Shown here piece after piece: positions 61,665-64,000 of a stretch of DNA of 64,000 nucleotides. The notes beneath the pieces were generated by a model. The model was not told the origin of the DNA, did no database searches, and saw only the letters and a list, made by a program, of their open reading frames with translations. Where the stretch lies: positions 1,798,001-1,862,000 of the forward strand of contig NZ_JIAF01000004.1 in the NCBI RefSeq assembly GCF_000688375.1. The letters run 5' to 3'. The first letter of the stretch is position 1; each line of letters opens with the position of its first letter. The stretch is from Prevotella sp. HUN102. GTDB lineage: Bacteria > Bacteroidota > Bacteroidia > Bacteroidales > Bacteroidaceae. The position numbers and the translations under genes are program-made.

Positions 61665-61709
61665 GTAAATAAACAGAAACAATATGAACAATAACGTCTA
61701 ATCAAAGCG

Positions 61710-63533
61710 ATGAAATACTTAATTATACCAGAAAGAGCTAACAAGCAGCTTCCTTTTTATTTCGCAGTAGAAGAGTATGTAGCGCGTACTTATACTGACG
61801 ATGACTATTTTATGGCATGGGTGGTAGACCCAACCGTGATGCTGGGTCGCAACCAACTCATAGAAAATGAAGTGAATGTGGACTATTGCAAAACCAATGG
61901 CGTACACATATATCGCAGAAAAAGTGGTGGAGGATGTATCTATGCTGACCACGGCTGTATGCAGTTCTCATACATTTCCTTTGCAGAGAATGTGAATTTG
62001 GCTTTTACCGACTATATGAAAAAGGTGGCAGAGCTGTTGCAGAGCCTCAACATTGATGCAACACTATCGGGCAGAAACGACATTCTCGTGGATGGAAAGA
62101 AGGTTGCAGGCAGTGCATTTTACAGACTGAAAGGCCGTAGTGTGCTCCACAACTCCTTGCTTTTCGGCACGATGCTCGACCATCTTTCCAATGCTCTTAC
62201 ACCTTCCAAGGAGAAGTTGCAAAGTAAAGGAGTTGCATCAGTAAGTCAGCGAGTTACGAATATTGGTCAATACACTTCTTTAAGTATAGAAGAATTTATA
62301 GCCTATACCCAAAAATATATGTGTGGCGACGAAGTTCGTGTGCTTACTGCCGAAGATATGAAAGGCATTGAGGAGATAGAACGAGAACTGGCATCTGACG
62401 ATTTCGTTTATGGAAACAATCCGAAATACACGGAAATGCGGAAAAAGCGTTTTGAAGGAGTGGGAACGCTCGAGGCTCACATAGAATTAAAGAATGGAAT
62501 GATTGCCAATATCAACCTGATGGGCGATTATTTCCTTACCGGAGATATTGACAGGGAGTTGCTGGATTTGCTCCACGGCGTTGAGTTTACGCGTGAAGCC
62601 GTTCGGGAGAAACTGGAGACAATAGATATTTCCACAGTCGTTCGCAATCTGAAACTCGACCAGTTCCTGCGTCTGCTCTTTGGACGTCCTCCACACGTTA
62701 TGAAACCGGAATGGCTGAAGATTAATCTTACATCCAAGAAATCGTCCGGAGAGACGGCGGGAATCCTTGCCCGGCACCATCTGAACACCATCTGCACGAG
62801 CGGGCTTTGTCCGAACCGTACCGAATGTTGGGCTGCCCGCACGGCAACTCTGATGATTGGTGGCGAAATCTGTACGCGCAAGTGCCGCTTCTGCAATACG
62901 CTCAGCGGCCGTCCTCTTGCTTTGAACCCCGATGAACCACGCCACGTGGCAGAATCCATCAAGGCCTTGAACCTGAGATATGCAGTAATAACGTCTGTCG
63001 ATCGCGACGATCTGCCCGATTATGGTGCAGAGCATTGGGTAAAGACCGTGGAAGCCATCCGGGAGTTGAATCCTGACACGAAAATTGAACTCTTGATACC
63101 CGACTTTATGGGCAAGTCCGAGTTGATTAGAAAGGTGGTTGCCACCAAGCCTCACGTTTGTGGGCACAATATGGAAACGGTTCGGAGACTTACTCCTTCG
63201 GTTCGCAGCGTGGCTCAATACGACCGCAGCCTTGAGGTATTGGCAGAAATAGTCCGCTGTGGCGTTCAGGCAAAAACCGGTTTTATGCTGGGTTTGGGTG
63301 AAACACACGAAGAGATTCTGCAAACAATGTCCGATATTCTTGCTACGGGCTGCAAACGGCTCACACTTGGGCAATACCTGCAGCCTACTGCCAGCCATCT
63401 TCCTGTGGCTGCATATATCAGTCCCGAGAAATTTGCAGAGTACAAGCAAATCGGGCTTGCGATGGGTTTCAAGCACGTAGTGAGCGGTCCGTTGGTTCGT
63501 TCGTCATATCACGCAGCCGAAGCTGATGCGTAA
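61710..63533 (+). CDS. Bifunctional lipoate-protein ligase / lipoyl synthase fusion (LplA-LipA)
   Basis: A 607-residue fusion. Residues 1 to about 325 are an LplA-type ligase: VVDPTVMLGRNQ, the lipoyl pocket RRKSGGGCIYAD (69-80), GRNDILVDGKKVAGSAF (Lys131 candidate) and an accessory domain. Residues 326-607 are a full LipA radical SAM enzyme: the auxiliary cluster CTSGLCPNRTEC (Cys362, 367, 373), the SAM cluster CTRKCRFC (Cys388, 392, 395) and the C-terminal RSSY (597-600). The ligase can attach lipoate or octanoate to proteins, and LipA inserts sulfur. Fusion suggests direct channelling of octanoyl-protein to lipoyl-protein, which is inference. Both halves look intact. Confidence 0.93.
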   Translation: MKYLIIPERANKQLPFYFAVEEYVARTYTDDDYFMAWVVDPTVMLGRNQLIENEVNVDYCKTNGVHIYRRKSGGGCIYADHGCMQFSYISFAENVNLAFTDYMKKVAELLQSLNIDATLSGRNDILVDGKKVAGSAFYRLKGRSVLHNSLLFGTMLDHLSNALTPSKEKLQSKGVASVSQRVTNIGQYTSLSIEEFIAYTQKYMCGDEVRVLTAEDMKGIEEIERELASDDFVYGNNPKYTEMRKKRFEGVGTLEAHIELKNGMIANINLMGDYFLTGDIDRELLDLLHGVEFTREAVREKLETIDISTVVRNLKLDQFLRLLFGRPPHVMKPEWLKINLTSKKSSGETAGILARHHLNTICTSGLCPNRTECWAARTATLMIGGEICTRKCRFCNTLSGRPLALNPDEPRHVAESIKALNLRYAVITSVDRDDLPDYGAEHWVKTVEAIRELNPDTKIELLIPDFMGKSELIRKVVATKPHVCGHNMETVRRLTPSVRSVAQYDRSLEVLAEIVRCGVQAKTGFMLGLGETHEEILQTMSDILATGCKRLTLGQYLQPTASHLPVAAYISPEKFAEYKQIGLAMGFKHVVSGPLVRSSYHAAEADA

Positions 63534-63594
63534 TCAAAAAAATGGTATGAATCAAGGTGTAATCGTTCGATTCAAAAGAACTTCATTGATATGG

Positions 63595-63630
63595 TTAGGT
63601 TGCTGATATATGGCAACCTAAACTTTATAT
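63595..63630 (+). terminator. Terminator candidate after the lipoate gene
   Basis: TTAGGTTGC (63595-63603) pairs with GCAACCTAA (63613-63621), followed by ACTTTATATATAG. Confidence 0.5.
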
Positions 63631-63744
63631 ATAGCATTTCTGGAGGTCCGATAATGGTTTTGCAGATTATTACTGTCAGCAGCATTGAATGCTGATAGTT
63701 CCTAAATAGTGTTGCAATCAATGGGGAGTTTCAGTAAATTTTGC

Positions 63745-63752
63745 TATCTTTG
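63745..63752 (+). promoter_or_regulatory. recF promoter -7 box
   Basis: TATCTTTG, 24 bases before the ATG at 63777. Confidence 0.6.
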
Positions 63753-63776
63753 CCTGTCCTTTACAATATAGATTAT

Positions 63777-64000
63777 ATGCGTTTAGACAAGCTGTCAATT
63801 ATCAATTACAAGAATATTCAGGCAAGTACGTTGAATTTGTCGCCCAAGATGAACTGCTTTATAGGTCATAACGGCGAAGGAAAGACGAATTTGCTCGATG
63901 CCATCTATTATCTTTCGTTTTGCAAGAGTGCATTTAATCCGAAGGATTCGGAAGTGATGCGCCACGAGAGCGACTTTTTTGTACTTGAGGGCAACTATCA
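63777..64000 (+). CDS. recF: DNA replication and repair protein RecF (N-terminal part)
   Basis: The frame opens at 63777 and runs past the window edge, so only about 74 residues are seen. They are an SMC-like ATPase head: LDKLSIINYKNIQASTLNLS, then Walker A CFIGHNGEGKTNLLDAIYYLS, quoted as GHNGEGKTN and LLDAIYYLS. RecF loads RecA at gaps with RecO and RecR. The C-terminal part is outside the window. Confidence 0.93.
   Translation, partial: MRLDKLSIINYKNIQASTLNLSPKMNCFIGHNGEGKTNLLDAIYYLSFCKSAFNPKDSEVMRHESDFFVLEGNY

Noticed and set aside
62487..63476. 329-codon minus-strand frame inside the LplA-LipA gene
   Set aside because: The plus-strand gene carries complete motifs for both enzymes; the other frame shows no recognisable motif.
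63540..63600. tRNA-like TTCGATTC near 63563
   Set aside because: No cloverleaf, no acceptor stem and no anticodon loop can be built around it.

Overview
The window reads as chromosomal DNA of an anaerobic, fermentative member of the Bacteroidota, most likely a Prevotella-type species (inference). The evidence is Bacteroidota-style promoters (TAnnTTTG -7 boxes a short way upstream of many starts), TonB-dependent receptors, type IX secretion sorting domains, a FeoA-FeoB fusion, formate-lyase fermentation, and an IS256-like transposase remnant of a kind seen in this phylum. I see no tRNA, rRNA, CRISPR array, prophage or integrative element. Apart from the transposase remnant at the left edge, most of the window is core metabolism and DNA repair.

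Layout. 1-0.9 kb: transposase pseudogene and its end. 0.95-4.6 kb: small cupin and a large Oar-like TonB-dependent receptor. 5.5-8.7 kb: pflB and pflA behind a leader with three similar palindromes. 8.9-16.1 kb: small membrane protein, uracil permease, lactate permease, FecCD permease with a binding lipoprotein (no ATPase nearby), and a dicarboxylate/sodium symporter. 16.4-19.5 kb: frameshifted LuxR-type response regulator, two small unknown proteins, lumazine synthase and a TPR membrane protein. 20.3-22.4 kb: glmM with a DUF4827-like lipoprotein. 22.6-26.2 kb: glycosyltransferase and a UvrD-type helicase containing a DnaQ-like exonuclease. 26.5-29.7 kb: 3-methyladenine glycosylase, phosphohexomutase and GNAT acetyltransferase. 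29.8-34.2 kb: vitamin B12 uptake operon made of a cobalamin riboswitch, a BtuB-like receptor, a frameshifted BtuG-like beta-propeller lipoprotein and a T9SS-sorted surface protein. 34.4-43.8 kb: NhaD antiporter, a mutT / B3-B4 / divergent NAD-dependent ligase cluster, nitroreductase, serB, and buk-ptb. 44.3-51.7 kb: POT peptide transporter, outer membrane barrel, LysM/binding protein, CHU_C-type secreted protein and uvrA. 52.4-59.7 kb: feoAB, radA, binding lipoprotein and a large TPR protein. 60.1-64 kb: protein tyrosine phosphatase, yaaA, a fused lipoate ligase-lipoyl synthase, and the start of recF.

The genes describe an organism that ferments pyruvate through formate lyase and may make butyrate or branched acids through Ptb-Buk. 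It imports lactate, dicarboxylates, uracil, peptides, ferrous iron and cobalamin, and salvages or synthesises lipoate through one fused enzyme. DNA repair genes (tag, helicase-exonuclease, mutT, ligase, uvrA, radA, recF) are spread along the window.

The most unusual signals are: (1) a family of about 120-160 bp palindromic intergenic repeats built from GCGAAGAATGC-type words, with short terminal inverted repeats, in five good copies and one degenerate copy; (2) the LplA-LipA fusion; (3) the helicase with an embedded exonuclease; (4) the B12 operon with a broken BtuG-like gene and an ATGA-coupled mini-ORF; (5) a divergent LigA in an operon-like cluster; and (6) the triple palindrome in front of pflB. 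Three genes are interrupted by single lesions, which may be real pseudogenes or sequencing errors.
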